The translations under genes and the position numbers were made by a program. DNA of 64,000 bases from an uncultured Collinsella sp. Its GTDB lineage: Bacteria > Actinomycetota > Coriobacteriia > Coriobacteriales > Coriobacteriaceae. Every line of letters begins with the position of its first letter. Positions within the stretch are counted from its first letter, which is position 1. The notes under the pieces were generated by a model that was not told the origin of the DNA, did not search any database, and saw nothing but the letters and a program-made list of their open reading frames with translations. This document shows, piece by piece, positions 8,224-18,600 of this stretch. The stretch is from contig CAUDNY010000001.1 of assembly GCA_958450865.1 (NCBI GenBank), forward strand, positions 62,001 to 126,000, given 5' to 3'.

Positions 8224-8840
8224 GCATCCATTCCGAGTCGCTTAAGCGCCGCGCCGAGCAGATCCTCGACACGCATATTCTGCGCATCATACCCGCTCAG
8301 GGCAACATCGGTCTCCTGCGGGCTAAAGCCCATGGAAAGGAGCGCCGCACGGGCATCATCGATGGCCGAGGGAACAGCAGCGGGCACGAGCATCGCAACC
8401 TGGCCTGGAATCACGTCGACCGGGACAAAGCCCTTGTCCTTGGCAAAGGTGCTCTTGAGCTCCAGGATCAGACGTTGAGCTGTCTTTTTGCCCACACCGG
8501 GCACCTTGGCCATGCCCTTGTCGTCCTCGGCCATCACCAGCGAATACAGCTGCCCCACGGTATAGGTGGAAAGAACGGCGAGCGCCAAGCGCGGGCCAAC
8601 GCCCGAGACGGACACGAGCCGATCGAACATCGTGCGCTCATCCTTTGAGGAAAAACCGAAAAGTGTCATGGCGTCCTCGCGCACCTGCATACGCGTGTAG
8701 AGGCGGACCTCGCCGCCGGGCGTCGGCAACGTGGCCGCAGTGCTGCCCGAGATGCCGAGCTCAAAGCCAACGCCCGACACATCGACGACAGCAGAGCTCA
8801 TCGTGGCCTCGACAAGCGTTCCGTGGAGCTGGGAAATCAT
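8220..8840 (-). CDS. ruvA: Holliday junction DNA-binding subunit RuvA
   Basis: Tetrameric protein that holds the four-way junction open for RuvB. 206 residues, a usual length. The start at 8840 (MISQLHGTL) overlaps the ruvC stop by one base (TGATG), so the genes are translationally coupled. An N-terminal OB domain is followed by two helix-hairpin-helix motifs (VSGVGPRLALAVL at about 75 and VPGVGKKTAQRLI at about 110) and a C-terminal three-helix domain (about 155-206) that contacts RuvB. Gene order ruvC-ruvA-ruvB is standard. Confidence 0.98.
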   Translation of the reverse strand: MISQLHGTLVEATMSSAVVDVSGVGFELGISGSTAATLPTPGGEVRLYTRMQVREDAMTLFGFSSKDERTMFDRLVSVSGVGPRLALAVLSTYTVGQLYSLVMAEDDKGMAKVPGVGKKTAQRLILELKSTFAKDKGFVPVDVIPGQVAMLVPAAVPSAIDDARAALLSMGFSPQETDVALSGYDAQNMRVEDLLGAALKRLGMDA

Positions 8841-9361
8841 CAGTATCCGGTTCCTCTCTGTTGATAGAACTCGCCACCGGTAAGGGCGCGGGTGCGGCTG
8901 AGGTTTACGTGGCAGATGGCACAGGCCAGGGCATCGGCGGCATGGTCGGGATGCGGGTCGTGGTCGAGCTGCGTGAGCGTACGAACCATATACGCGACCT
9001 GCCGTTTGTCCGCGGCTCCGGTGCCCACAACAGCCTGTTTGATCTGCATGGGTGTGTACTCGCCAATCTCGAGCGCACACTCCGAAAGCGCCACAAGCGC
9101 AGCGCCGCGGGCATGTGCCGTGGGGATGGCCGAACGAACGTTGGCGCCAAAGTAGATGCTCTCGATGGCAGCGGTATCGGGTCGATAACGCTCGACGACA
9201 TCCTTAAGGTCATGGGCGATATGCGACAGGCGCACCGCGAGCGGACTTCCGGCACTGGTCTCGATGCAGCCATAGGCACGGCAGCGGACCTCGCCACGCC
9301 GCTCCTCGATAATCCCCCAACCCGTATGAGCCAAACCGGGGTCGATACCCAAAATGACCAA
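8840..9361 (-). CDS. ruvC: Crossover junction endodeoxyribonuclease RuvC
   Basis: Dimeric nuclease that resolves Holliday junctions. 173 residues. The acidic catalytic residues are visible: D7 in GIDPG, a Glu in AAIESIYFG (about 67) and the C-terminal Asp cluster in DHAADALACA (about 140). The start codon is TTG, an unusual choice supported by GGGGAGG 5-6 bases upstream and by the fact that MVILGIDPG is the standard N-terminus; no ATG or GTG fits. It heads the ruvCAB operon and lies 56 bases below a LexA-type palindrome. Confidence 0.97.
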   Translation of the reverse strand: MVILGIDPGLAHTGWGIIEERRGEVRCRAYGCIETSAGSPLAVRLSHIAHDLKDVVERYRPDTAAIESIYFGANVRSAIPTAHARGAALVALSECALEIGEYTPMQIKQAVVGTGAADKRQVAYMVRTLTQLDHDPHPDHAADALACAICHVNLSRTRALTGGEFYQQRGTGY

Positions 9362-9416
9362 GCCAACCTCCCCTCGTCACAAGTACAGCACAAGGCAAGG
9401 CCCCGAGCATCATTCA

Positions 9417-9430
9417 CGAACGTCTGTTCT
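9417..9430 (-). promoter_or_regulatory. Candidate LexA (SOS) box upstream of ruvC
   Basis: CGAACGTCTGTTCT matches the GAAC-N4-GTTC core of Gram-positive/actinobacterial LexA operators (CGAAC-N4-GTTCG). A TTGACC -35-like hexamer lies about 20 bases further upstream on the minus strand, so LexA bound here would cover the promoter. Confidence 0.6.
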
Positions 9431-9498
9431 AGAATAACACAACGGGGTCAAGATGCTTAGTTGAAGTATCGGGGTTGAGAGCGAATCCCATCCCCAGT

Positions 9499-11484
9499 TT
9501 AGTTCTGCGAGAAGAATGGGAACTGTCGGGGATCAACCGGCGGATGCGGCATCGGGCCACCCTGAGGACCACCTTGCGGTCCGCCCTGGCCGCCCATCAT
9601 CTTATCGATGGCGTCCTGAACCTCGCCCTCGAACTTTTTCATGCCCTCGTGCAAACGACGCTGACCGTCCTCAGAGCGCAGCTCCTCCATCTGCTCGGGC
9701 GAAATACCCAGCAGCTCACCCAAAATGCCCATCATCTCACCGCGCATACGGTCACTCGTATCGTCGTCGGCAAAGCGACGCACCTCGGCGCGCGCCAGCG
9801 AATCAACCGTCATGCGCTCCTTGCCGTTGAGCCCCAGATCGGACCACGCAAGCATGTACGGCCAGGCGCGCTCGGCAAACGAACGGGCAGAGACGATCGG
9901 CACCGTCGGCAGCATGCGGCGGGCGGCCTCGCCCTGACGCACGAGCATCAGCAGCAGCGAGCAGGCCTCAGGCTTGCCAGCGGCCATCGGGATGTCGTCG
10001 AAAGATCGATTGCGGTCCACGTGCGACTCGAGCGCACCATCGACCTCACCCGGCTCGAGCCCGCCGAGCAGCTGTGCCGCGCGGTCGAGCATATCGACCG
10101 GACCGTCGAGCGTCGAGAGCGCCTGCGCCAGCACTCGCTCCATACAATCTTCCACCGCGTTGAGCGTCACGAGCTCTTGGGGCACCACGGCAGACGTGCG
10201 GTTGCGCACGCGCGCCACAAACTCAAGCGTCGACAGGTACACATCGCCAAAGGGCGCGTAATCGCCCTGGTAGCCGCCGCAAAGCGCCGGCGCCGCCAGC
10301 GCGTACTCGGTTTTGGACAGCGGACTCAACGCCATCGCACCCAGCTCGAGCGCCGTGTCCTCCAGCATGAGGCCCAGCGTGCGAGAGCGCAGGCGCTCGG
10401 CGTCGCCCGCCGACACATCGCGGTCGAGCACGCGCGCGGCATCCGGCGCATCGCGCTCAACCGTGCGAATATGCAGGCGCTCGGCAATGGCGCGAACGGC
10501 GGCACAGCGAGCAGCCTCGGCCTCCTCCTGCGCCGGCGTAAAGATGCGGTTGCGCCCCAGCACCAGGCCAATCACATTACGTGGGCCCAGAGCGTCGACG
10601 GCCAGCGCCGCCAGCAGGGACGACGGCAAGTCGCCCTCGAGTGCCACCACGGCGCGCGACGCACCGTGGGCCCGGGCGTTGTCGCGCACGGCGAGCACCA
10701 GCGCCTGCCACAGCCACTCCTCGGAACGGAACTCGGGCAGTTCGTGATCTTCCAGGGCATCGAGCATCACGCCGCGCTGAATCTCCTGAACCAGCAGGCT
10801 CTCCTCAAAGCACGGCGCCTGGGCCACCACGCGACCGCAGTCGTCGAGCACAAACGAACCGCCGGTATACACCGACTCGTCATAGGCACCGACCGGCGCC
10901 ATGCAGGCAAACCACACGCTGCGCTTGGATGCGATCTTGCGGTAGGCGCCGCTGCGAACGGCGGCAATGGCGGCAGTCTCGCGGTCGGTCATGTCAAACG
11001 CGTTGAATTGGAAATACGCAATGAGGTCAACACCGGTCGGCAACATCTCGAGTTCGCGGTCCAAGTCAAAAATCACGGCGATGCGCACGCCGTCCACGTC
11101 GAACACCGGCGGCGCCCAACGCGTGTCGTTGTTCTCGCCACGCTGCAGGGCAATGCTCGAACGCGCCGGCACCACATGACCGTCCTTGAGCATCATGTAG
11201 TCGAGCAGCGGCTGGCCCTCAAACGAAACCGCCGCGGGCACGATGCAGATCATGTCAAGCTCCTGGATACGCTCGGCGACACCAGTCAAGCCGGCAAGCA
11301 TGTCGTGCTCAAAGTCGGCAGTGCCCACCAGGCCCCCGGGCATGGCGCCCATAAAGAGCGGAGCCGGAACGCACAGCACGCGCGCCCCGCGCTCGTGGGC
11401 CAGACGAGCCTGGTCCTCGATGCGGCCGCAAATGCCCTCAATATCACCCAGGCGCATATCGATCTGTGCAAGCGCGAGCTTCAT
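9499..11484 (-). CDS. NAD synthetase-like protein with both active sites degenerate
   Basis: 661 residues with the architecture of glutamine-dependent NAD synthetase: an N-terminal nitrilase (glutaminase) domain, residues 1-250, and a C-terminal NAD synthase domain, about 255-560, plus a 100-residue extension ending in Gly/Gln/Pro repeats (GGPQGGPQGGP). The fold is recognisable (MKLALAQIDMRLGD, AALAVDALG, FVARVRNR). Every catalytic motif is altered. The nitrilase Glu is Ala41 (VPAPLFMG for FPELALTG), the Lys region is PARSS at 106-110, and the Cys is Phe139 (VIFD for ICED). The synthetase P-loop SGGxDS is LEGDLPSS at 282-289, and GTGNKSE is SPLSKTE at about 387. I infer a non-catalytic, possibly regulatory or structural protein. 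GAAAGGG precedes the start. Gene order: superoxide reductase upstream, ruvC downstream. Confidence 0.8.
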   Translation of the reverse strand: MKLALAQIDMRLGDIEGICGRIEDQARLAHERGARVLCVPAPLFMGAMPGGLVGTADFEHDMLAGLTGVAERIQELDMICIVPAAVSFEGQPLLDYMMLKDGHVVPARSSIALQRGENNDTRWAPPVFDVDGVRIAVIFDLDRELEMLPTGVDLIAYFQFNAFDMTDRETAAIAAVRSGAYRKIASKRSVWFACMAPVGAYDESVYTGGSFVLDDCGRVVAQAPCFEESLLVQEIQRGVMLDALEDHELPEFRSEEWLWQALVLAVRDNARAHGASRAVVALEGDLPSSLLAALAVDALGPRNVIGLVLGRNRIFTPAQEEAEAARCAAVRAIAERLHIRTVERDAPDAARVLDRDVSAGDAERLRSRTLGLMLEDTALELGAMALSPLSKTEYALAAPALCGGYQGDYAPFGDVYLSTLEFVARVRNRTSAVVPQELVTLNAVEDCMERVLAQALSTLDGPVDMLDRAAQLLGGLEPGEVDGALESHVDRNRSFDDIPMAAGKPEACSLLLMLVRQGEAARRMLPTVPIVSARSFAERAWPYMLAWSDLGLNGKERMTVDSLARAEVRRFADDDTSDRMRGEMMGILGELLGISPEQMEELRSEDGQRRLHEGMKKFEGEVQDAIDKMMGGQGGPQGGPQGGPMPHPPVDPRQFPFFSQN

Positions 11485-11523
11485 GGCTCAGCCCTTTCCG
11501 TCGTAAACCATCGTTGTCGTAGT

Positions 11524-11555
11524 AAAAGCGCCGGCCGCATAATGCAGTCGGCGCT
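11524..11555 (-). terminator. Terminator after the superoxide reductase gene
   Basis: Minus-strand stem AGCGCCG/CGGCGCT with a 15-base loop followed by TTTT. It lies between the superoxide reductase stop and the NAD synthetase-like start, so the two genes probably have separate transcripts. Confidence 0.55.
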
Positions 11556-11601
11556 CGCATGTGCATATGCTAGCTATGATACCCCGAGCGGGGGCGCGCT
11601 C

Positions 11602-11964
11602 CTAGAATGTCGCGGACCACAGCCCGTGCAGGTTGCAGTAGGCATAGACGGTACCGGTCTTGGAACCGCCGGCAAAAAACGTCGCGGGCTTCATGCCGGG
11701 CTCAAGGTAATGGACCTCTAAGCGGCCCTCGGCCTCAAGGGCGATCCACTCAATGTAGTGCTCGGGCAGGCTGGGGTGCTCGACCGAGCCCACGCGTGCG
11801 CGAATCACGTGACCGTCGCGCTCGGTCTCGACAACAGGCACGTGCTTCTCGTGCGCCGCGTCCTCAGTGTTTGCGGTCAGTTCCGTGCAACCGGCAGGGG
11901 TTGCAACGTCGTTGCCAAGGGCGGCAATGAGCTTACCGTCGGGGTCCTTAAAGAATTTCGCCAT
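11602..11964 (-). CDS. Superoxide reductase (neelaredoxin/desulfoferrodoxin type)
   Basis: Reduces superoxide to hydrogen peroxide without making oxygen, an anaerobe's alternative to superoxide dismutase. 120 residues; start at 11964 fixed by AAAGGAGAA 4 bases upstream. All ligands of the Fe(His)4Cys centre are present: EKHVP (about 48-52), HPSLPEHYIEWI (two His, about 70-81) and CNLHGLW near the C-terminus. The N-terminal Fe(Cys)4 desulforedoxin domain of class I enzymes is absent; a short MAKFFKDPDGKLIAALG segment takes its place. Cytoplasmic. It follows the SNF2 gene by 150 bases on the same strand. Confidence 0.93.
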   Translation of the reverse strand: MAKFFKDPDGKLIAALGNDVATPAGCTELTANTEDAAHEKHVPVVETERDGHVIRARVGSVEHPSLPEHYIEWIALEAEGRLEVHYLEPGMKPATFFAGGSKTGTVYAYCNLHGLWSATF

Positions 11965-12114
11965 GATGTTCTCCTTTGCTGACGTGCCAATGTTCTTGAT
12001 GGTTCTTATGCCCAAAGGCAGACAAACCATCCACGGCATTGCAAATGAACACATAACGGGCGGGGACGATGGGGCAGCGTGCGCTATCCGCCCTGGCGGC
12101 CCCACCCGAGCGGG

Positions 12115-15100
12115 TTAGCGCCCGTCGCCGCCCAGCAGCGCCAGAACATCTTCGCGGGTAAACAGCGCCGACGAGATGCCGTCGCCGCCGAGCACGCTGT
12201 TGACCAGGTCGCGCTTGGACTCCTGCATCTGCATAATGCGCTCCTCGATCGTGTCCTTGGCGATGAGCTTGTACACGGTCACGGTATGTTGCTGGCCAAT
12301 ACGGTGCGCGCGGTCGGTCGCCTGGTCCTGCGCTGCCACGTTCCACCACGGGTCGTAGTGGATGACCACGTCGGCCGCCGTCAGGTTAAGGCCCACGCCG
12401 CCCGCCTTGAGCGAAATCAAAAAGACCGGAACCTCGCCCGCTTGGAACTGCGCGACCATCTTGGCGCGGCTCTCCTTAGACGAAGCGCCCGTGAGCTTAA
12501 GGAAGGCGATGTCCTCCTTGGCCAAGCGCTTACCGATGATATCGAGCATACCCGTAAACTGGCTGAACAACAGGATGCGATGCCCGCCGTCGAGTGCGCC
12601 GTGCACGAGCTCCATACACGTATCGAGCTTGGCGCTCCCCGCCTTGTAATCCTCGTAGTGTAGACGCGGGTCGCAGCAGATCTGGCGCAGCTTGGTGAGC
12701 TCAGCGAGCACCTTGAGTTTGTCCTTCTTAAACTCCCCAGCCTCGCGGTGCTGCACCTGCTGGGCGATGCGGTCCTGGTTGGCCAGGTAGAGCTTGCGCT
12801 GCTCGCCGGTAAGCTGCGCCATGACGGTGTCTTCGATCTTCTCGGGCAGGTCGGCCACCACGTCTTCCTTAACACGGCGCAGCACAAACGGCGACACGAG
12901 CGCCTGCAGGCGAGCGGCGCTATCGCCCTCGGCATGCTCGACGGGGCTCTCAAAGCGCTTGGCAAACGACTCGCGCGTCCCCAAAAGGCCCGGCATCAAA
13001 AAGTCGAAGATGCTCCAGAGCTCGGACAGGCGGTTTTCGATGGGCGTGCCCGTCAGGGCAAAGCGCACGCCGGCAGGCAGGCGCTTGGCGGCGCGCGCCA
13101 CCTGCGTGAGCGGATTTTTAATGTACTGTGCCTCATCGAGCACCACGCGGGCAAAATCCCGCTCGACGTACTCGTCGATATCGCGCCGCATAAGGTCATA
13201 CGACGTCACGACCACGCTATGCTCGGCCACGCCGGCGATCTGCACGCGGCGTTGAGCCTTGGCGCCCACAATGGCGCACACATCGAGCGACGGGGCAAAG
13301 CGCTCCAGCTCGGCAGTCCAGTTGTACACGAGTGAGGCCGGGCATACCACGAGCGTGGGCTTGGTGTCCCCCGCCTCCACGCGCGCCAGAATATGCGCAA
13401 TCATCTGGAGCGTTTTGCCCAGGCCCATGTCGTCGGCCAAGATGCCGCCAAGGCCCAGGTGTTCGAGCGAGCCAAGCCACTGGTAGCCGTCGACCTGATA
13501 GCCGCGCAGTGTGGCCTTGAGCGAGACCGGCACCGTAAAGTCCATCTTGCCGAGCGTATCCAAGCGTTCGACGGTGCGACGGAATGCAGCGTCACGATCG
13601 GCTTCGAGCGCGCGCGTACGCGCGAGCATGCTATCGACAAACAGGGTACTCGATGCGGGAAGCGACACGCCGTCGAGCAGGTCGACGGCATCGACACCCA
13701 GATCTTCGGCAAGGCCAAACGCGGCGCGGGCACCCTCGTCCAGGCGAATGATGTCGCCCGACGTGAGACGCGCAAACGTCTGATGACGCTTGTAGGAGTC
13801 GAGGTAGATGGCAAGGTCTGCCGCCGAAAGGCCGCTCGCGCCCAGCTCGACGTCGAGCAGGTTGCTCTTGACGGTCGCGCGCACCGAAAGCTTGGGCGCA
13901 GGGCGCACCGAGATCTGGCGCAGACGATCGCTGAGCATGACTTCGCCCAGCTCGGACAGGGCAGACAGGCCCTCGGTGAGCAGGCAGAACAAGCTCTCGT
14001 CATCGCGTTCCTCAAACGCCAGGCCGCCCTCTTGGAAATCGAAGTACATGGCAGCCGTGTCCATAACGCGAAACTCTGCCACCTCGTCGCGCGGCGGCAC
14101 GCCAGGACGCTGGTCTTCGAAGGGGCTTCCCGGAGCGCCCAGACTAAAGAGATCTGCCGACCAGTCGCCGTAGGTAACCGTAATTTTGCAGGTCACGAAC
14201 CCATCATCGACGCCGATCACCATGGCAAAGCTCGGCTCGGGCGCCACGGCATCGAGCGCAGCGGGCGCGGTAAGGTCGGTATAGTCGCGCAAAATGGGCA
14301 GCGCCATACGGCAGAACTCCCCCACCTGCTCGGCGGCAATATGGGCGGGCGTACGGCACGGCAGCAAGCGCGACAAAAAAGGTGCGGCATGCTGAGCAAA
14401 TGCAGCGTCGGTACGGCGCGCGCGGTGCGTGTCGACCAGATAGGCAACGTCGCCCGAGGCAAAGCAGTACATATCGGCAGGCAGGCGCAGGTCGTAGCTG
14501 CCACCGGCCGCCGGCGCGATCTTGGCGGCAAGGAGCGGCGGTTGTTTTGCCGAGGCCTCGTCCTCCCCCACCGGCGACAACTCAACCGCTACCTCGTAGG
14601 AACGATGCGTCGTCGTTCCCCGCGACCAAGCGGGCTCGAAGGAAATGGTCCGGCCACGCAGCAAGTCCAGCATGTATACGATGTCATGCTCGGACAGCGG
14701 CAGCTGGCGCTCGGCGACAAAGCCGCTGCGTGCAAAATCGTACGACGCCGAACGCGAACTCGTGATGTCGCTCAGATACACAACCGTTGCCACAACAAGG
14801 TCGAGCAGGCGCACCGAAACCTCGTCAAAGGCTTCGGGCGTATGGACAAACGTGAGCTTCTTGCCGTACGAGAAGGTGCCGCCTCGGACATAGGCGTCGG
14901 CCATGCCGTCGATGTCCTTGACCACGTAGGAGACCGATCCACAGCGAATGCGGAACTCGAGCGCCCAGCTAAAGCGGTCAGCGAACAGCGGATTGTGGTA
15001 CGGCACCAGCGAGGGCTCCAATACCGCCTTGGGGGCATCGGGGTCGACTGTGCCGGCGAGCTTGCGGCGCATGCCCGCCAACTCATCCATGCGCGCGTCC

Positions 15101-15579
15101 GAAAGATCGGAGAGTGCCGCCATGAGGCTGGGGCTCGTGGGGACGGGCGCAGGAAAGGGAAAGTTGGGGTTGACGGCCGGCGCTTTGGGCGCGGTACGCG
15201 CGGGCTGTTTCGGCTGCGCCGTAAACGTGCGAACCGGCGTGCGCAGTCCCTCAACAGGCTCAATACCGCTGGCGTCCAGATACGCAAGCGCCGTGGCGAT
15301 GGCGTGCTTGCACATGCCAGGGTAGCGATAGGCAGCGGGGCAATCGCAGTCGTAGTCGATCACCTCGTGCTCGTCCATGTCGAGCGCCACGTGCGTCTTG
15401 TACAGGTCACCGCGCGAGCCGCGCACCGAGCCCTCAACCGTCACGTTTTTGGAGAAGCGCGAGCCGCTGTCCTCGATCGACAGCACGGCGCCGTTGAGCA
15501 TGAGCGAACGCCCCTTCATAAAGGTGCCGCTCAGCGCCGCCTCTTTCCGGAGCGCCTGCACAAACGTCCCCTGTGCCAT
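12115..15579 (-). CDS. SNF2-family DNA translocase with N-terminal SWIM zinc finger
   Basis: 1154 residues. Start at 15579 (MAQGTFVQA) chosen because TTGGAGG lies 7 bases upstream. A SWIM-type zinc finger is seen near residues 75-92 (CDCPAAYRYPGMCKHAIA), then a long variable middle region (100-680) typical of bacterial SNF2 proteins. The two RecA-like helicase lobes follow: Walker A DDMGLGKTLQMIAH at about 720, Walker B DEAQYIKNP (DEAQ box), motif III LTGTPIENR, and motif VI RAHRIGQ near the C-terminus. Members are ATP-driven double-stranded DNA translocases of the RapA/HepA kind that displace bound proteins or RNA polymerase. It begins 38 bases after dnaE and is probably cotranscribed with it. 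Confidence 0.95.
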   Translation of the reverse strand: MAQGTFVQALRKEAALSGTFMKGRSLMLNGAVLSIEDSGSRFSKNVTVEGSVRGSRGDLYKTHVALDMDEHEVIDYDCDCPAAYRYPGMCKHAIATALAYLDASGIEPVEGLRTPVRTFTAQPKQPARTAPKAPAVNPNFPFPAPVPTSPSLMAALSDLSDARMDELAGMRRKLAGTVDPDAPKAVLEPSLVPYHNPLFADRFSWALEFRIRCGSVSYVVKDIDGMADAYVRGGTFSYGKKLTFVHTPEAFDEVSVRLLDLVVATVVYLSDITSSRSASYDFARSGFVAERQLPLSEHDIVYMLDLLRGRTISFEPAWSRGTTTHRSYEVAVELSPVGEDEASAKQPPLLAAKIAPAAGGSYDLRLPADMYCFASGDVAYLVDTHRARRTDAAFAQHAAPFLSRLLPCRTPAHIAAEQVGEFCRMALPILRDYTDLTAPAALDAVAPEPSFAMVIGVDDGFVTCKITVTYGDWSADLFSLGAPGSPFEDQRPGVPPRDEVAEFRVMDTAAMYFDFQEGGLAFEERDDESLFCLLTEGLSALSELGEVMLSDRLRQISVRPAPKLSVRATVKSNLLDVELGASGLSAADLAIYLDSYKRHQTFARLTSGDIIRLDEGARAAFGLAEDLGVDAVDLLDGVSLPASSTLFVDSMLARTRALEADRDAAFRRTVERLDTLGKMDFTVPVSLKATLRGYQVDGYQWLGSLEHLGLGGILADDMGLGKTLQMIAHILARVEAGDTKPTLVVCPASLVYNWTAELERFAPSLDVCAIVGAKAQRRVQIAGVAEHSVVVTSYDLMRRDIDEYVERDFARVVLDEAQYIKNPLTQVARAAKRLPAGVRFALTGTPIENRLSELWSIFDFLMPGLLGTRESFAKRFESPVEHAEGDSAARLQALVSPFVLRRVKEDVVADLPEKIEDTVMAQLTGEQRKLYLANQDRIAQQVQHREAGEFKKDKLKVLAELTKLRQICCDPRLHYEDYKAGSAKLDTCMELVHGALDGGHRILLFSQFTGMLDIIGKRLAKEDIAFLKLTGASSKESRAKMVAQFQAGEVPVFLISLKAGGVGLNLTAADVVIHYDPWWNVAAQDQATDRAHRIGQQHTVTVYKLIAKDTIEERIMQMQESKRDLVNSVLGGDGISSALFTREDVLALLGGDGR

Positions 15580-15617
15580 CACTTCCTCCAATCTCGCGCG
15601 GACCAGCAACTCCGTCC

Positions 15618-18600
15618 CTAGATAACCGTCACGCGGCCTTGGTTACCCACGATGGCCTTGGCCTCGGCCAGCAGCGGAATCGAGCGCGCGTTGACCTTGG
15701 CAGGCACCTCGGCGCGCAGCACGCGCCCGTCCACCTGCTCGATAAAGATCTCCACGCGATCGCCGCCCGGGTTAGCGGTGAGCACCGTGGCAAGACGCGC
15801 CATATTGCCCTGGCTAAAGCGGCTGTTGGGCACCATGACCTCAAACACCTTGGGCTTGTTGTTCTCCTCGTTGAGCTCAAGAGGCACGATCTCCTGCGCG
15901 ATGATCTGGTCGCCGCGGTCCGAGCGCTCGAGCTTGCCCTTAATGCGCACAAAGGCGTCGGACAGCTGTGCGCCGGTCTCGGGATCGACCTCGCCGTACA
16001 GGTAACCCTCGGCCTCCTTATAGGTCTTGGGGAACACCACGACGGTGGCCTCGCCTTCCATGTCCTCGAGCTGCACGATGCCCATGGGGTCGCCGTTTTT
16101 GGTCACGCGCTTGGACACGCTCGAGACCATGCCGGCCCACCACAGCGCCTTGCCCTCGGGAATCTCTTGGTTGATGGTGCCGCCCGTAGGATTCTGGACT
16201 TCGTAGCCGGTATCGATCTGCGAGAACGAAAAGTCGCGCGCCTTGGCGAGCGCATACTCAAACGGGCGCAGCGGGTGGTCCGAGACATAGATGCCCAGAA
16301 CCTCTTTCTCCTGGCTCAGCTTGAGGTGGCGGTCCCATTCCTGGCCGTCCGGATCTGGCACGCTCACCTCGAAGCCCGAGCCCTCAACGTCGCCAAACAT
16401 ATCGAAGAACGAGGTCTGGCCGCTCGCGCGGTCCTTCTGGCGCTTTATCGCGGCATCGATGATGTTCTCGGGGTTGTTCTTATCCACAAAGTGCATCATC
16501 TGGCGACGCGGATACCCCGTGGAGTCGAAGGCACCTGCCTTGATGAGCGACTCAATCACGCGACGGTTTGCCTGGCTCGAGTCCACGCGCTCGACAAAGT
16601 CGTGCAGCGTCTTAAACGGACCGCCCGCCTCGCGCTCGGCGATAATCGCCTGCGCCACGCCGGTGCCCACGCCGCGGATGCCGGCCAGACCAAAGCGCAC
16701 GCCTTCCTTGGTAGCCGTGAACTCGGTGCCGGACTCGTTGACATCTGGCGAAAGCACGGGGATGCCGTCGTGACGGCATGCCGAGACGTAGTGCACGATT
16801 TTGTCGGTCTTACCCGTATAGGACGTCAGAACGGCCGCCATGTACTCGTGCGGATAGTGCGCCTTGAGCCACGCCGTCTGCATAACCAAGATGGCGTAGC
16901 CGGCAGAGTGCGACTTGTTGAAGGCGTAAGATGCGAACTCGAGAACATCGTCCCAAATCTTCTGGGCGACCTCGCGCGTGTAGTTGTTCTTGATAGCGCC
17001 GTTCATCCAGTGATCGTAGGTGGTCTCGTCGGAGCCATCCTCCCAGTGGAGCACCGTCGACGTGAGCAGCTTGATCTTCTTTTTAGCCACGGGTTTACGG
17101 ATACGCGAGTCCGATTCGCCCTTGGAGAAGCCGCACATCTCGACGGAGATGAGCATAACCTGCTCCTGGTAGACCATGGTGCCGTAGGTTTCGCCCAGGA
17201 TGTCGTCCAGGCGGTCGTCGTAGGAGACGGCCGGCTCCTTGCCGTTCATACGGTTGATGTAGGACGAGACCATGCCGGCGCCCAGCGGGCCCGGGCGGTA
17301 CAGAGCGATCAATGCCACGACGTGCTTGTACTCGGTGGGCTTCATGTTCTTGATCGTGGCCGTCATGCCGGCGGACTCGACCTGGAAGACGCCGGCGGTG
17401 TGGCCGGAGCCCATGAGCTTAAAGATCTCGGGGTCGTCAAAGGGAATCTCTTCCTCTTTGATGTCGATGCCGAAGTTCTTTTTGATGTTTGCCTTGGCCT
17501 TGGAGATAACTGTCAGCGTGCGCAGGCCCAGGAAGTCCATCTTGAGCAGGCCCATGTCGGCGACGGTATGGCCCTCGTACTGGGTAATCTCGACGCCGCC
17601 CTTGGTGTCGAGCTTGGTGGGCACGTGCTCGTTGACGGGGTCGCGGCAGATCAGAACGGCGCACGCGTGCACGCCCTCGCCACGGGTGAGGCCCTCGATC
17701 GAGAGCGCCGTGTCGATGATGCGGCGGGCGTCGTCGTCCTTTTTATAGGCCTCGGCAAAATCGGGGTTAAACAGATCCTCTTTGCCGGGCTGCTTTTCGA
17801 GCACCTGCTTGAGCTTGACCTTGGGGTCGCTCGAGACCATCTTGGACAGGCGCTGGCCCATGTAGACCGGGTAGTCTAGGACGCGCGCGGCGTCGTTGAT
17901 GGCCTGCTTGGCCTTAATGGTCGAGTAGGTGATGACGTGGGTGACCTTCTCGGGGCCGTAGAGCTGGCGAACGTGCTCCACGACCTCGAGGCGCCGCTCA
18001 TCGTCGAAGTCCATATCGATATCGGGCATCTCGGTACGCTGCGGGGACAGGAACCTCTCGAACATCAGACCGTTCTCGAGCGGGTCGAACGCGGTGATGT
18101 TCATGGCGTAGGCGACGATAGCGCCGGCGGCCGAGCCACGGCCGGGGCCGACGCCGATGCCGTTGTCCTTGGCCCATTGCACGTACTCGGCAACGATCAA
18201 AAAGTAGGCGGCAAAGCCCTTGTCGCAGATGACCTTGTATTCGTACTCAAAGCGCTCTTTGATGTTGACGCCGCCGATCTCGCGCGTGGCCCAGTCGTCG
18301 CCGTAGTGCTGGCGCAGGCCCTTCTCGCACTCGCGGCGGAACTGGCTCTCGTGCGTCTCGCCGGGATCGAGCAGCGGGAAGCGCGGCAGGATGATGGAGT
18401 CCCAGTCCAGCTCAACGTAGCACTTGTCGGCGATCTCGAGCGTGTTGTCGCAGGCCTCGGGGCAATACGGGAACATCGCCCGCATCTCCTCCTCGGTCTT
18501 CATGTAAAACTCAGAGCCGGTCATGCGCATGCGGTTGGGGTCGTCGACCTTGGCGTTCATACCAATACACATGATGACGTCCTGCACGGGCGCGTCTTCG

